Assembly: GCA_028015205.1 (NCBI GenBank)
Contig: CM051510.1
Span: forward strand, 32,364,580 to 32,428,579
Length of the DNA stretch: 64,000 nt
DNA from: Mytilisepta virgata
Taxonomy: Eukaryota > Mollusca > Bivalvia > Mytilida > Mytilidae
Direction of reading: 5' to 3'
Shown here piece after piece: positions 33,919 through 47,599 of the stretch. Position numbers and translations under genes: made by a program. The notes under the pieces were generated by a model. The model had not been told where the DNA came from, did not search any database, and saw only the letters and a program-made list of their open reading frames with translations. The stretch's first letter is position 1. Every line of letters begins with the position of its first letter.

Positions 33919-34898
33919 GGCTTTCCAACGTTTTGGTCACGAGCGTATCTGATGAAGTTTAATACAGAAAAGCGCTTCATACACAATAAAATTGCTATAT
34001 GTTACTACAATTGTTTCAGTTGCATAAAAATACATTATTTTATTCAACAGTTAACAATTTATTATAAATAACACCCTGCGAACAACAAATTGATATTTTC
34101 ACTTCAGAACACAAATAGTTTCTTTTTACTCAGTCAAATATAGTGTACATGTATGTACAGTTTTAAACTTTTATTTTATGTTGCCTAGTTTTCCATTTTG
34201 AGAAGACCCCTTATTTTTAAGTGTAGACTCTCGATTGTCGACTTACAGGTAAACGATGTAAACAATTTCATATCATGTCTATCTATATAAATGATATAGA
34301 TCATCTTTGATTCCCTACCTCACAATTTGATGATCATTAAAATACGTGTCATCTATCCAAATGAGTTATAAATATATATTGAAACTGACTATCAAGGGAA
34401 ATTTCATACGAACTTCTATAAAAAAGTAATAATTTCACTTTATAATTGTCCTCCAGTGCATCAACAGCAACGTTCATCATCGGTATATGGTATTTCCCAA
34501 TTTGTTCGCTTTTCCATGGCTTGTGGCCAATATGACTGTTTTCTGGAAAAGCTACCCAAAGAAGGGTATCTTCGTCATCGTGAACGTGAATATCAATTTC
34601 GTTGTACGCTGCTTTTCCATTGCCGAAATTGACATTTTACTACACTTGGCATGAGCTGCACGACGGATGTATTATATAAGGCAACAACTTACTCCTCTGG
34701 ACAACCAGGTCTTTCTGCTGGGTTTTCTTTTGGTTGGGTCCATTTTGTGACTTTGTGACATTTCATTTATTTTTTTGTTCGTGTACGTCCCCATCTCGTT
34801 TTTATCCTTGTGTCAATTCATAATTGTTTGATTGGCCATTAATGTCTTTGACGTTACACTCTATATCTCTATAACTGTAATAAATATGCTGTTAACAG

Positions 34899-35158
34899 TT
34901 TTAAGACATGTACAAAAGATATACATATTTGCGGATCGTTATCCTCATCAATTGTGCCAAATGACGAAAATGCTGTCAAAAGATTCAATAAAAATTTACA
35001 GAGATCAAATTTATGTTACGTGTATATTTAATATCGAAAAACTGCGAATTGAGATGATAATTCCCTCGGAGATTCGGAATCCATTCAAAGACACCTGTGT
35101 CACTGATTTTAGTGAAAACGATATTTTGTCGTATAATAATTGGTCGTACATGATCCAG
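34899..35158 (+). CDS. Candidate alternative exon, phase 1-0
   Basis: Open segment between acceptor AG at 34897-34898 (GCTGTTAACAG) and donor CAG|GTAAAA, 260 nt, phase 1-0. The translation looks coding (DRYPHQLCQMTKMLSKDSIK, QIYVTCIFNIEKLRIEMIIP). Its phase is the same as exon 16, so it could replace exon 16 and splice in frame to exon 17, but it cannot be joined in addition to it. It may also belong to an old pseudogene. No family recognised. Confidence 0.33.
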
Positions 35159-35264
35159 GTAAAAAACTTGAATTATGAGTTTTGTGTATATCTGTATAAT
35201 TCGCATCTTAAAATAAATTGACATTGCAGTTTAATTTCTGGTAATGCTAATTTCTTTTGTCACA

Positions 35265-35430
35265 AATAGTTCAATAACAACAAAATGAATAAAATTTCAG
35301 CTCAACAATGACATACCAATCACCCAAACCAATATTAGACAAAAAATAACATAAAAGAGCACAAAACACAAACATAAACATAACAGAGAGTCAGGACAGT
35401 CTGACTTGGTACAGACACTGAACAGGAACG
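35265..35430 (-). mobile_element. Tail fragment of RT family A, minus strand
   Basis: Contains AAAGAGCACAAAACACAAAC and GTCTGACTTGGTACAGACAC. A short copy between the candidate exon at 34899 and exon 16. Confidence 0.6.
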
Positions 35431-35927
35431 TATGATGTTTTATGTATACTATGAACTTAGACGCTTAATGTGTTAAGTACAATGCATATGGTTGCGATCA
35501 AAACTTTATAAAGCCAAAAATAACCATCAAAACATTGTGAGCGAGAGAAAAAATATTGTCCCAAAACGGTAAGTGAAAAACAGAAAGGCCAACTTTGTCT
35601 GGATTGAAATTTTGTTAAGCACTACGAACCGTACGAATACCAACTGATTGGATACATCTAGAATATTCTCTTTTCCGTGTAAGCTGTTTTAAAATCGGAT
35701 AGATATACAATTTTGATAAGCATAACATATAAACCGATTTTAAGTTAGAAAGAAGGAAACAGGAAAAACTTTCTTTATTAAATATATGAAAAAAGCCAAA
35801 AGTCAGTTAGTTCTTCACATGGACAAGATGTACAATTTCTTTAGGTTTTTTTCTTATAATTCGTTTTAATGTTGCCTGTAGAGTTAACTTTGGCTTGAAT
35901 TGCACTTTCTTAAAATTTCATTTTTAG

Positions 35928-36049
35928 ACGACAGTGAGATATCATTTGATATAATCGAAACTTTAAAGGAACTTGGAACACTTAAACTAATTGACTTTAA
36001 AATAAATGAAGGAGAAATACAGAGAAGACAACTCAAATCAAGGCTTCAG
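35928..36049 (+). CDS. Exon 16: helix/strand segment, phase 1-0
   Basis: Acceptor TTCATTTTTAG, donor CAG|GTAAAA, 122 nt, residues 835-875. It reads DDSEISFDIIETLKELGTLK then LIDFKINEGEIQRRQLKSRLQ, an amphipathic helix and strand followed by a basic helix. It switches the gene from phase 1 to phase 0. No named domain. A second open segment with the same 1-0 phase lies upstream at 34899. Confidence 0.62.
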
Positions 36050-36410
36050 GTAAAATCATTTGTCAAAACAGTTCTTAAATTTACAGAACAAATTTTAATA
36101 TCTTCCTAAAACACTGTTTGATCAATCTGATATAGTTTTGTGTCATTACCTTTTGTCAAATGTATGTTCAACGATGTTCTAAAACGTTAATTGGTTTCCA
36201 AATCATTTGAGATCGTTTGAAGGGAATTCTTTGCATTGCTTCAATAATATTATACTAACATTTAAAGACTAAAATAGTAGAGGACTTTTTTACGTGCATC
36301 TCAAGTATTTTTGTGTGCTTCGAAATTTCTCAAATAATATTATTTGTTTTCGATGAAAAGTCAGACTTTCATTTCTGAAAAGTAGAAATATAACATTTAA
36401 GGTTTGTGAC

Positions 36411-36514
36411 TTAAATATATACAAAACCTGAAATGTAATAACAAACTCGGTCACGAAAGGTTTTTTCCATAAATGCATCTGGAAGATTGACCTTGTGTTA
36501 AAATTTCATCAGAA
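36411..36514 (+). repeat. Perfect 104-bp direct repeat, copy 1
   Basis: Identical, as read, to 37258-37361 (shared start TTAAATATATACAAAACC, shared end TTTCATCAGAA). The pair lies 847 bp apart and flanks exon 17. Confidence 0.93.
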
Positions 36515-36674
36515 AAGTAGATAAAACTTACTGTTGCGCATTCCCTTAAGTCTAAAATGATCTTTTTGCAACAGAAAAGAATACCGTTGATGAAATAACA
36601 TTTAATAGGTTGATATAAAGATTTGAGGCTTTTATCGGGGATAAACATATATAATGTTCACCTTATTTTTACAG

Positions 36675-36812
36675 TTTCGTTTTGGTGGAGACAGCTTTGA
36701 CAGTATATGGTTGAATAAAGTCAAGATGTTACTTTCCATCCTCAGACGTCGCAGGAAATTAAGTCTTGCAGCTATCTCTCCTGGTAGCTTATTACAAAAA
36801 TTGTCTTATCAG
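36675..36812 (+). CDS. Exon 17: basic helical segment
   Basis: Acceptor CCTTATTTTTACAG, donor CAG|GTAAAA, 138 nt, phase 0-0, residues 876-921. It contains NKVKMLLSILRRRRKLSLAA, a strongly basic amphipathic helix that could bind nucleic acid or membrane, or act in nuclear import. The exon sits between two copies of a perfect 104-bp direct repeat (36411-36514 and 37258-37361). Confidence 0.65.
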
Positions 36813-37257
36813 GTAAAACATCTTTTTGTTGATATTATTAAATTTCTTTATTAAGATTCTTAAACTCGATGGTACCAATGAACAAGACATGCATATCTTA
36901 ATTCAACACCTGTGCTCAAGGACAAACAAATTAAAAGCCAAACTACTTGACCCAACTCGTTCAGAATTACCAAAATGACAAAAGCTACAATGCAAGGTCT
37001 ACGTTTCAGCAATTAATATATTTCACGAGGAATACATCAGTATTCTGGCAAAAACCCTATTTTACGATTGGAAATAGCCTATGGAAGTCAAATATAAAAC
37101 TGAGAAACTGGTCGATTCTATCCGGAATCTGTACTTTTCTCTCTTTTACATGTTTTATGACTAGTGCATTTATTTCTACCAAGAAAGGTAAAAATAATTT
37201 ACTTTGAAAGAATTTGTTCTGGACATTGATTAAAGTTTTAACATACATGCTCCTTAA

Positions 37258-37361
37258 TTAAATATATACAAAACCTGAAATGTAATAACAAACTCGGTCA
37301 CGAAAGGTTTTTTCCATAAATGCATCTGGAAGATTGACCTTGTGTTAAAATTTCATCAGAA
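37258..37361 (+). repeat. Perfect 104-bp direct repeat, copy 2
   Basis: See copy 1. The sequence on either side differs from copy 1, so only the 104 bp was duplicated or retained. Confidence 0.93.
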
Positions 37362-37758
37362 TTAAATTTAATGAATAGCTGTTAATTGGTATATATGACG
37401 AGGTTTTGTCATCTATTTGTATTTTGCATGGTCAAAAAATATTTTTGAATATTGATATAAATTTTTAAAATTCCTGATGTTCACAAAATGTCCACGTTTG
37501 TTTATGGGATTTAAGTTTTCAGATTTTTATCTTTTGATTCCTTTCAAATTCTTTGTTTGCTGTTAGTTTTGTGTACCACCAAAGAGAAATAAAATATCGT
37601 GATCGACATTTTTTTTCTGCGAATATTTGCTGGTATATGTATCTGGTTTTATTTTATGTGACACTTGATTAAAAAATAGTCATTCAAAAATTACATAATT
37701 TCCAAATACTATAATAACAATTCAAGGCAACATATCCATATTTTTAATATTCTTCTAG

Positions 37759-37792
37759 AGAAAACAGAATGCTGCAGGATCTAAGGATTTAG
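37759..37792 (+). CDS. Exon 18: 34-nt mini-exon
   Basis: Acceptor TTAATATTCTTCTAG, donor TTAG|GTAAAT, phase 0-1, residues 922-932 (RKQNAAGSKDL). It leaves one G, which the 28-nt exon at 50809 takes up. The following intron is about 13 kb and contains two retroelement remnants. Confidence 0.5.
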
Positions 37793-40700
37793 GTAAATAT
37801 AGTTTTATAGCCATTTTGTTAACACAAAAGATTTACTCAACATATGTTTACAACATATGTACTCATATTTTATATACTCTTTAACCAATTATCTAGACAG
37901 CTATATCTATTACCTCTTAGATATCCAAAGAAGGAACCAATAACTTTTTTGCTTACCTAACGTATATATTCTGGCTGGATGAACAACATGGCGCCAGCTT
38001 TGTAGACTTTCTAGAGGTCATGGGTGTTGTTTTTTCCAAAAGGGTTTTGCCAACAATTACCAAAAATAAATTAAATATTAGTCTTTGTAATTTTAATAAC
38101 TTTATAAATATCGTGGTTATCATAATTTTGCAATAAATTTCTTTATTTCTAATTAATATTTATAAGTAAAACCTTAATATATTGAAAAATCTGAAAATGT
38201 ACAAAAGAATATACATCATATATTGTGGCCATAATGAGTATGCAATATGTTAATTTTATATTTTAAATATTTGTAATATGATAAAATGAATTGCCAATGC
38301 TTAATTATTTTCCCAGGTTTGATGCTATATGTCATTTTTACTGTATGTCTGTAGAATTGATTTCATTCTTACAATTTTTGCAACAATTATTATAAATATT
38401 TCCAGAAATCTGTGCTATTGTTGTTTTTTTCGTATTTTCACGTCAAAGTCAAACGGAACATATAATGTACATTAAAAATTGCATTTTCCAAAGAATCACC
38501 TCTTTTTTTACCAAAACAACCCCCAAAAAGTGCAACCAATTGGTAGTTATATTTCTTCATACTGTATGTCGTTATACCAGTAAACCGTTTTGGGAAGTGC
38601 TATTTCTGGCCATTTCGATTTCAAGATTTAGTGACAGTGCTAATATTGACACTTTCCCATCTGATCAAATCTCCACTTTTGCTTATGAAATCTCATTTAA
38701 ACTTTTTAAAATATCAACTTTGGATATTCTACTATAGATTTAAAATCAAACTCATTTATAAATGCTTTAATAAAGGGAAAAACGTAAATATGAAAGAAAT
38801 ACAATAAAATCATAAAGTTTATTATATTTGCAGACAACGCAAATTGCATATTAATTGTGGTCAATAAATATACATAAATATTATAGTCCGAAGGACTTTA
38901 TGTTGAGTTTGTAAGTGAAAAGGCCGAGTTTACACATCGATAAACTCATACAAAATCGTATTTAATTTTTATAATTCCATTTCAAACATTGAAACGTTTT
39001 TCCTAACCGAAATAAAAAAAATAACTTTGCCCTTTTCAGGCGACATTCGTCTTGAATCTGGTACTATTTTTGGCAGCTGAACAATTGAATAAAAAAGTCA
39101 ACAAAGTCATTTACAAATCGAAAAAACAAAGAAACTTACGTTTTGGTAGATTTTAACATAATTTGAAGTGTACAGAATCCACTCAAAGTCCGATTTTTTT
39201 TCCGTTTGTAGAATCCAACTTGCGTTGTTTCCAAATATGACGTTGCAATCTTGACTGTGACGTCCGTGCAGCACATTTTCGCGGAATTTTTTAAAACGCA
39301 ATTTTCATCAATTTTCAAACCATTTCTCAATAAATTTTAACTATTATTGTCAGTATCATCCTTAAAATTTATTCTTTTACAGCATTCTTCACATTTTATG
39401 TCTCATTTGAAACTTGAAATAATCAAGAAAGCATATGAATATACTTGCCAAATACGGGTTTATCGATGTATAAACTTTTATGACTTTGCCCTTCCGACCA
39501 ATGAAATTCTTGTATTTTATCATATGCAAATTAAAATGGAATTATACACAAATATATTTGCTTTCTGAAATTTTATCAGTATACAATGTAGTAACATTAA
39601 GTAAAATAAATAAATATAATTTAGACATAAACGGTGTGTTGCATTAAGAAAGCAGGCCTTGTATTTTTTAATTGGTTGCAGGGTGGTATAAATAATATGG
39701 AATATACTTTTGTTTTAGAGCAGTAATTTTATCGTTACTACAATTAAATAAGATGTGGAACTTATCTCCAATAGACTAAATAAATAATAATACTCATTCT
39801 ATTTTCTTTGGGAATATTGAACCACCTCTCTGTTTAAATAGGTATTGTTATTGAGAATTGTTCTAGTTATTTGAATATGTATGTTTAATGAAGAAGATGA
39901 CTATGTTTTACCTATTATATCTAAGATAATACTTCATTCAAATATTTATTTTCTCAAAAGTGGTTCTTTACATGTTTTGTTGAGTATGGTTAAGGTCAGC
40001 GGACGAACAAACAAAAATAGGTAGACCATAAAAAGAAATACGGAAAAAGTCGTATTTAATTTAGTATTAGAATTTTCTAATTTGTAATTCTAGTTGTGCA
40101 TCATTTACTTATTTATTATTCAAATATTCACATTTGGTATTAATAATAGCCTAATAAGTTATAAGCTATAAGACAAATTCGCGCCAGTATACAGTAAACA
40201 AAAGGGTCAATGAACATGAGAATATATCCAATGTAATAAAATAGAAAAAAATAAAACTGCAATTTTTTTTTTGTTCATGCTAGAAGTCGTTCTGAATTCT
40301 TTAAGAATGAAACAAAAGATCATACGTTATAACAATAAAAGAACGGATTTTGAAAACAATACCACTGGGTTGTCTTTAACATACCTGAGATATGTATGTT
40401 CCGAAAAAAAACATTAAAAATTGAACAAAAAGGATACAATCTTTGGTAACTTCGATAATTCGCACGACTATGACCATGATTAGTCGTAATTGTGATCTGA
40501 TTTCAGATCTTCAACATATCAACATCTAGAAAAGAATTCCGCTTAATGGCAGTCTTGAAATAGCAGATGGATGAGAGTGTTTGCTCCATGTAAGTTTGAG
40601 GTGAAGGAAAGCAATAAAGGCGATGTTCCTTTGCGTAGGGTTTTGTCTGGTTGGCGTAGGGATTTTTTGTCGTGAATTGATACACCATATCACTTCTTTT

Positions 40701-43700
40701 TTATTCCAGTGTTTTTATTCCCTTGACGTCATAGAATCATTATCGATCGCAGTCGTACGAATGTTTGTCAAACGATAATTACAGGAATATTTTACAAATA
40801 TAATGGTATTAAGAGGAAATGAACATTTACAAACTGATAGCGCAGTATATCGGATTATTGTACATGTACATGTGTGTTAGAGATTTTCTATTGGAGTTTT
40901 GGAAATCTTTTTAAAAGCTTCATTGCCTATTAGCAGTGAATGTGTGCTATATTTCAAGAATTGTCGTAAACCTAGTCTTTATTTGAGGTAGACCGACCCA
41001 TACGTACGGTGTAGAGAAGGAAGGTAGACATTTTTATATGATACAAATGATTAAATTCATGAACTCATTTGAACAAAAAATTATATATGTTACTTTTGAG
41101 AAGCAGTATCAATCTTTTCTTTGTTTTTTGCATATTTCAAAGAGATGGAAATCAAATTTGCAATGCGCAGAAATCCCATTGAATATGACCTCCACAGTAG
41201 ATGACCTTTTCCACCTACATTCAATATTAAGGGTTTATAATAGGATTTTCAAGCTTCATTCTTAATGAAATTGACCACAATCAGAAGCCCCGATTCGAAT
41301 TTAGTTGAACAAAGTACATGGATCGGAGCTTAAAACAAATAGAATATGAGACCTTGTCGAAGAATTAATCATATTCAGACTATTCGTTTTCCTACGTATA
41401 ATCATGGTATGGAGAATAACACTAAAGATCATCGATTGTCAGACCATTAAATAAATGCTATATTCTGGGCAGAGAAAATTTCCATGCAAACTCATCAGTA
41501 TCCTTCAAGCATAGTGTAAGTTCTTAAATTTGTACACATTCGCTGAGCCTGTTTTAGCACGCATAACTACTTTTATTATCGGAAGCAAGTTAATTGAATA
41601 GATTCGGACTATTTTTAGGAAATATTTTTACCTACCTTTACACATCTGATTCTGCAAATTAAAATAAAACAAATGACTGTGTGGCAGACATTGGTATTTT
41701 TATAGGAATTAATTGAGGTAAACATTTGGATATTCATTTATTCAATCAGATGTATTGAAGATTTTAATTGAAACTTGTAATTATCATGATGAAAGTCAGT
41801 GATAACTGTTACACGTAGGACATAAAAAATCTAGATCTAAATGTGTAAATATTAATATGGGTTTAATTGGAAAACAATCGGATTTGATCGGAGTCTGAAA
41901 TTGTGTATTCAATCAATCTTTTCCCGATTTTTCTACATTCAGTTAAACAATGCTTATTTAATGAAAATTTTCGGCTAATATTATTCATTTATATAGACAG
42001 TTTTTCTGAGAACAAGCTTGTATGTAATTTGAGGGGGAAGTTATGAATACATTGTACAAATGAAATGCTAATTGTCTGCATAACTGATTCCGATTTTTTT
42101 ATTAATTGGCCACTATTTTATGAAAGTTCACACTAGAATATACAGGTTCAATCTTGAGCAGAATTGTCGCTTCCCTTAAGGGAAAATCGCCTGTTAAAAC
42201 GTTCCGGTGATAACGGAAAATACGATTCGGTACTTCAAATTTGGGGTTTTTCTGTACCGACATAAAAATATAATCCAGAAATATATGGCTGTGGTTATAA
42301 TTGAAAACTTGTCTTTAGACTTAACCTTCAAACTTCAAAATTTAAATACACCAAAATAGAATTTGATCTATCTCTTATGGTTACAAATATGATTTCCAAA
42401 ATAAAAATGAATCTGTTCGGGTATTCTTAAATTATATATGCTGTGTCTAAAAAAGCTGTTGGAAATAAAACATATTATTACATTTTTTCAAATTATTCTA
42501 CTATAGGTCAATACATGCCATTTATAAGTTTAGATAACAAATTAAAGACATTTTAGTAGGAAGACATGCTGTTCACATGATATATATTTTGTCATATATT
42601 GTCCAACTGATTGCAACAAATAAACTCCACACACACGAGCATAATTTAAGATTTAATATTCATGAACAAGAGAAATCATGGACAAATGCAGTCCACCACT
42701 GGATGTAGTATTTCTGTTATCTTTTATCAAAATATTCCAAGGTGTTATATGACATTACAATATATTTCCATGATTTAGGACCAACCCAGCTTCCATGACT
42801 AAAAACAAAACACTTTAGATTTTACTGCCATATCTCAACCAAATTATTTTTTGTCATTCATAAAGCACGAAAAAGGACAATTATGTCCTTTCCAGTGGTA
42901 AAGTGCCTGCAGATGTATTGGATATGTAAGGTCCTTCAAGGAGGCGTTGCTATGAAATTTTATCTATTTTGAAGTAAGCTTTGTCATTCTTATTCAATAA
43001 CTGAAATGCAAAATATTGGTTTTATCTGTATAGTTCAAGACTGAATCGTTTATTTGGTCAATGAAATAAAATTTGAGCTCTTCACGATAAACAAATCATG
43101 TGATCAATCCAAAGTAGGCAGGGGTGAAATTCTGAAATATTAACCAAGAATTGTAAAGAATTTGAGGCATTTATGGGTGAGATTTTTAATCTTAAAAGGA
43201 ATTTAAATATTTTGGGGACAATAGTAAGTAAGTCTTATCCCTTTAAAATATTACTTATCAAAAAATTTACTTTTTCCGGTAATTTTTGGGTGAGAAAGTG
43301 AATACTGTAAATTTGGAAATTATTGCGATGTTTTTATCATTGCAAAAAATGCGAGAGTGTTGTAATCACAATAGATTAAACTCGAATTTTAGAATTTTTT
43401 ATAAGAATGAAGCGGGATTTTTCTCAATATCGCAAAAATTCAAATCCCATTGTGGTCTACAATGACAAAATCTCAATACTAAATGCACGCAATAATTTCT
43501 GAATTTACAGTATATGATTCCTCCCACTTCATTCTTAATATTGAGATTACTTGTCTTTCATAATAACATATACATGTATTACCTGAATATGCTAAATATT
43601 CAATTTTCTTGCATTTGAAAGTAGTACGCATATATTAAAACGCAAGGTTGTGGTACAACTATCAGAGAGACAACATTCAAAGACCATTTCTTTCAAGCCT

Positions 43701-44020
43701 TGTGCCTATTGTCCAAGGTGTTTCAAGGAGGAATTTTAGAAAGTTTTTTTTCTGATTTTCTGTTTTTAGTAAAGATCATAGGAAAGAAATTTGAAAGGGA
43801 ATCTCAAAATCTGGTTCAATTTTCCTATATTAGAATAATTTTGATCTAGTGCCAGACAGTATGTATAAACATGTTGAAGAACAGAATCTGGTATAGACAG
43901 CAAACATCTTTAAAAAAATTGCCTAGTTCCAATTTTCCAGTGTTTTAATACGAACACATCAAAATAAACTTTTATGGAAAACATTGTTGGCAGAATACAG
44001 GTGATGACAAAAGAGCACCA
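37793..44020. other. Start of the 13-kb intron 18; no gene or clear repeat seen
   Basis: Very AT-rich with scattered short open frames on both strands that lack splice context or domain similarity. GCAAAAAATGCGAGAG and TCGCAAAAATTC near 43345 and 43430 suggest a small inverted repeat. Nothing else I can support. Confidence 0.4.
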
Positions 44021-44032
44021 ATTGTTTGGTCG

Positions 44033-45793
44033 AGCTATAATCAGGTTGGGAATAACCCCTTATTGGGATATAATATCCCAGTTGGAGTATAATGGTATAC
44101 CCCAATTGGGATATTTGAATGAAAACTTGCGCGCATTCAAAAATGTTTTACCCGCAAACGGAAATTATTTCTTAAATATAAAACCGCTTGCATATCTGTT
44201 ATAATTAAATCACTTGCACTGTAATAGATTACTGCATGTAAATTTAATCTAATCAAAGTTAAAGCCACCCTCTGTCAATGCCAATCTTTATCAACTCTTA
44301 TACATACGTATTTCATTGTTAGTCATCTTATGTTGACAATAAATTAAAAGAACAAAAACTATTTTTCGTATTTTTATCTTTTTATCTCGAAGAAATTTGA
44401 AATCAATTATCATTACTTTGTTTTGGTGTACTTAGTTTTTTTAATGATTTAAAAAAAAAAGAAATTGGATTAGTTCTTTTAACCGCCTAAATGGAAGCCG
44501 AGCAAACTTTGAAAGTTAACGTGTATAATTACTTTAATTTGTATTTCACTTAAGTTGTTTCAAAAATATTTTAAAAGGCTCATTTAAGATAGATTTCAAA
44601 TATTGACATTTTTAGATATTATTTGCACAACGATTATTATTATAAATGCAAGTATCACTATGTTTATCTCCTCGCGGATCTGTTTCTGTACTCATATGAA
44701 GCGGACTTCATTTAGGGGTTACTATGTGAAAACAAAAAGAAATTAGCCCAATCCGTTAATTTCACTTTTCGTTATATAGATGACGTGTTGTCGTTAAATA
44801 ACGACAAATTCCAAGACTTTCTACCTCTTATCTACCCCGGTGAGCTTAATTAAGGATGTTACAGATACACCAAAGTCCGCTTCATATTTTGATTTGTTTC
44901 TTGAATTAGACTATGAGGGAGATTTGAAGACAAACCTTTATGACAAACGAGATGAATTCAACTTTCCTAATGTTAATTTTCCCTTCTTAAGTTGCAATAT
45001 ACAGCATCGCCTGCATATGGCGTCTACGTTTCTCAGTTTATCCGATTTTCAAGGGCATGCGTGAGTTACCCTGACTTTCGACAAAGAGCAATACTGCTGT
45101 CACAAAAGCTTCTTAACCAGGGTTTTATCAGAGATAAGTTGATGTCATCACTTAGGAAATTTTACGGTCGTCATCACGAATTGATTGACCATTACAGTGT
45201 TCCAATATCTAAAATGATGTTGGACATGTTCCCACTGTCGTAATATTTCATGTGCCTCCACCGATTTGTGACTTCCACCGGATTGACTTTGTTCTACTTC
45301 ACGACGGATGCCATATACGGAGCAGGAACTACTTACCCTTCCGGAGCACCAGGGTTTACTCCTGGTTTTTATAGGAGTTCGTGTTGTTCATTGTTTTTTT
45401 AGTTTTCTGTGTTTATTTGTTGTGCTTGTGATTGTTCATTTGTCTTCGTGGGTTTGTCTGTCCAATGGATTACGTTTTTTGATTGCTCCTTAGGTATATA
45501 TGTCCTTTTTATCTGGCTCTGAAATGGGTATAATAGCTTTTAAATATTGCTTTGTGTCTTTTACATGCAATTTTATTCTGTCTAGTTCATATCATATTTT
45601 CATGACAGTTAATTGGGCATAAACAGTTTTTAGAGAAAAAAGCTGCGCGAATAGTACACAATAAAAGAATAATAACTCTAAAAGTACCTAGATACCCCAA
45701 TTGGGGTATACCATTATTCCCCAATTGGGGTATTGTAGCACTATTGGGTATTATATCTCAATTTAGGGTTATTCCCAACCTGATAATACAGCT
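44033..45793. repeat. Inverted repeat of about 90-100 bp enclosing an RT fragment
   Basis: Left arm 44036-44120 (ATAATCAGGTTGGGAATAAC, then TATAATGGTATACCCCAATT) is matched in reverse by 45690-45785 (ACCCCAATTGGGGTATACCA, then GGTTATTCCCAACCTGATAA). Each arm also contains smaller CCCCAATTGGGG palindromes. The enclosed ~1.6 kb holds the RT fragment and its tail. Confidence 0.8.
44650..45560 (+). pseudogene. Reverse transcriptase fragment (YIDD motif) with tail, family A
   Basis: FTFRYIDDVLSLNNDKFQDF includes the catalytic YIDD (44773-44784), followed in other frames by SASYFDLFLELD, DKRDEFNFPNVNFPFL, AYGVYVSQFIRFSRAC and FYGRHHELIDHYSVPISKMM. I count one in-frame stop before YIDD (A-D-F-I-stop, near 44715) and two frame changes (near 44852 and 45005). 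The class is probably Penelope-like or non-LTR; I cannot settle which. It is the only copy here retaining the catalytic motif. Confidence 0.8.
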
Positions 45794-47599
45794 TTCAAAA
45801 TTACCGTATCAAGAATGCTAGTTGCTACCTGACAAGGAGGTCATTGTTGAATTAAAGTAGAAACTGTGGTACTTCAAATTAAAATCAAACAACATAAAAA
45901 GATCAGAATAGGAAATATCTATGTATAATTATGCAGCAGGACAACGGCTTGTATAGACAACAACAATTCTGAATGAATAAATTCTTGATGAGCTAAAAAG
46001 GAACCAGGTTAAACAAAATTATCGTATGATCTAGTGCAAAACCGTATGTATAAATAAAAAGAATTTTTAAGGACGTCACTTCATATTGTTACGATCTGCA
46101 AAACCCCATACCGTTGAACATGAAAATGAACTTGCTCCTGACAATGTCAACTGGGCAGTACTCGGACATTTATTCAAGTCCGTGTTCTCTACGAACTCCA
46201 GGTTCACTTTAGAAACACAGGTAATGACGAAAATTGTAGTGAAATAATTGGTGTTTCTACAGAAGCTAAATGATGGTTTCGATAAATCCTGAAGTATTAC
46301 AAATGGGCGCGGTAAATATAAAAACTAGCCGAATTGTTTAATTTTGGGAGTCCGCTGGATGCGGCGAAGGACTCACGACAAGGCATAGTTTGGAGAAATA
46401 AAATAGGCTTTAAGGCACAGTTTGGTGAAATAAAATAAACAAAAATTAAACAAATGGAAACAATGCATAATAAGCTAAGTTGTTAAAAGTTAAAGAAATA
46501 GTCAAATAATAAATATCTTTTTTTTTCATATTCAAATCGTGTGAATTAATCTAAATTCAATTAACTAATGTTCAATTAAAGCTTAGTTGTTGATTGTTAA
46601 CATAATTTTGACAATATGTTATTTGATTGTTGAATAAAACCAAGATCTAAGGTGGACGCCCTGGGTCATAAGCCAGCTTTCAATCATTTGTCAGCTGCTG
46701 ATCATTTAGCAGGGGTGTTGTTATCTCGGTTCTCAATACATCCAGTGCGTTGTCAATATTAAATAAATTGTTCTTACTTGTAACAATTTGTTAAGATTTA
46801 GATTGTACTGAATTCAATTCAAATAGTGAAACTTGCATATGAAGTTTGTATAATTAATACATTGTTTAGTTTGTTTAGATGTTCTGGGTGCTAGAAACAA
46901 AATTTTATTTGCATCATAAAAGCTCTGTATCACAGGACCTACTAAACGCCAAGAACGGTACCTTACTAGAACATTCATTATTTAATATTTAATATCTTAA
47001 TTTGTTCATAAATAAATGTGTTAATTCATCATTCATCTTTTTCCTGTATAGTCACCAAAAGCCAGATACTTGACGGACCCTGGATATGCACAATGCTGTT
47101 TATGTATCTATCTGCTCGGTTAGTTAGGTTATTTGGGTAAATCTTGTTTCCCATCCTTTCTATACTGGTGAAACTTTGACTGGATAAATTATAAAGTTAG
47201 AGTCACACTGGTATAGATATTCTGTGCTTCCAGTTTTAAAGTTTTTTGCATAGTGAAGATAACACTATGTGCACAATTTTATAACATTTATTCAAAATTT
47301 TAGTAACATCATAGTACTGTCCTTCATTGTTTTACCTGTTTGAACTATCAAATTTCACTGTCAGGACTTGCACCGCAACAATTTGGTGGTAATAGCGGTG
47401 GGATCATATCCTCAAAAGTAAATAAATAAATATCTTATGGTAATTATTTGAAATATCTTTCAAGTGTTGGTGGTGACTTGATATTAAAAAATTTTTAGAA
47501 TTAAAAAAATAAATAAGTAAAAAAACAATTCAGACAAAAACATAACTTGAAATGATAAAAATAGCCATTTTCATGTCAAATCAGTAGATGTTGCTTGTG

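Noticed and set aside
41038..41265. 75-codon open frame in intron 18
   Set aside because: AT-rich, no splice context, no similarity that I recognise.
46072..46220. Open 149-nt segment with acceptor TTTTTAAG and donor CAG|GTAATG reading HTVEHENELAPDNVNWAVLG
   Set aside because: Phase 1-0 does not fit between exons 18 and 19, and the acceptor lacks a good pyrimidine tract. It may be a relic of the neighbouring gypsy element or an exon of another isoform, but I cannot support it.
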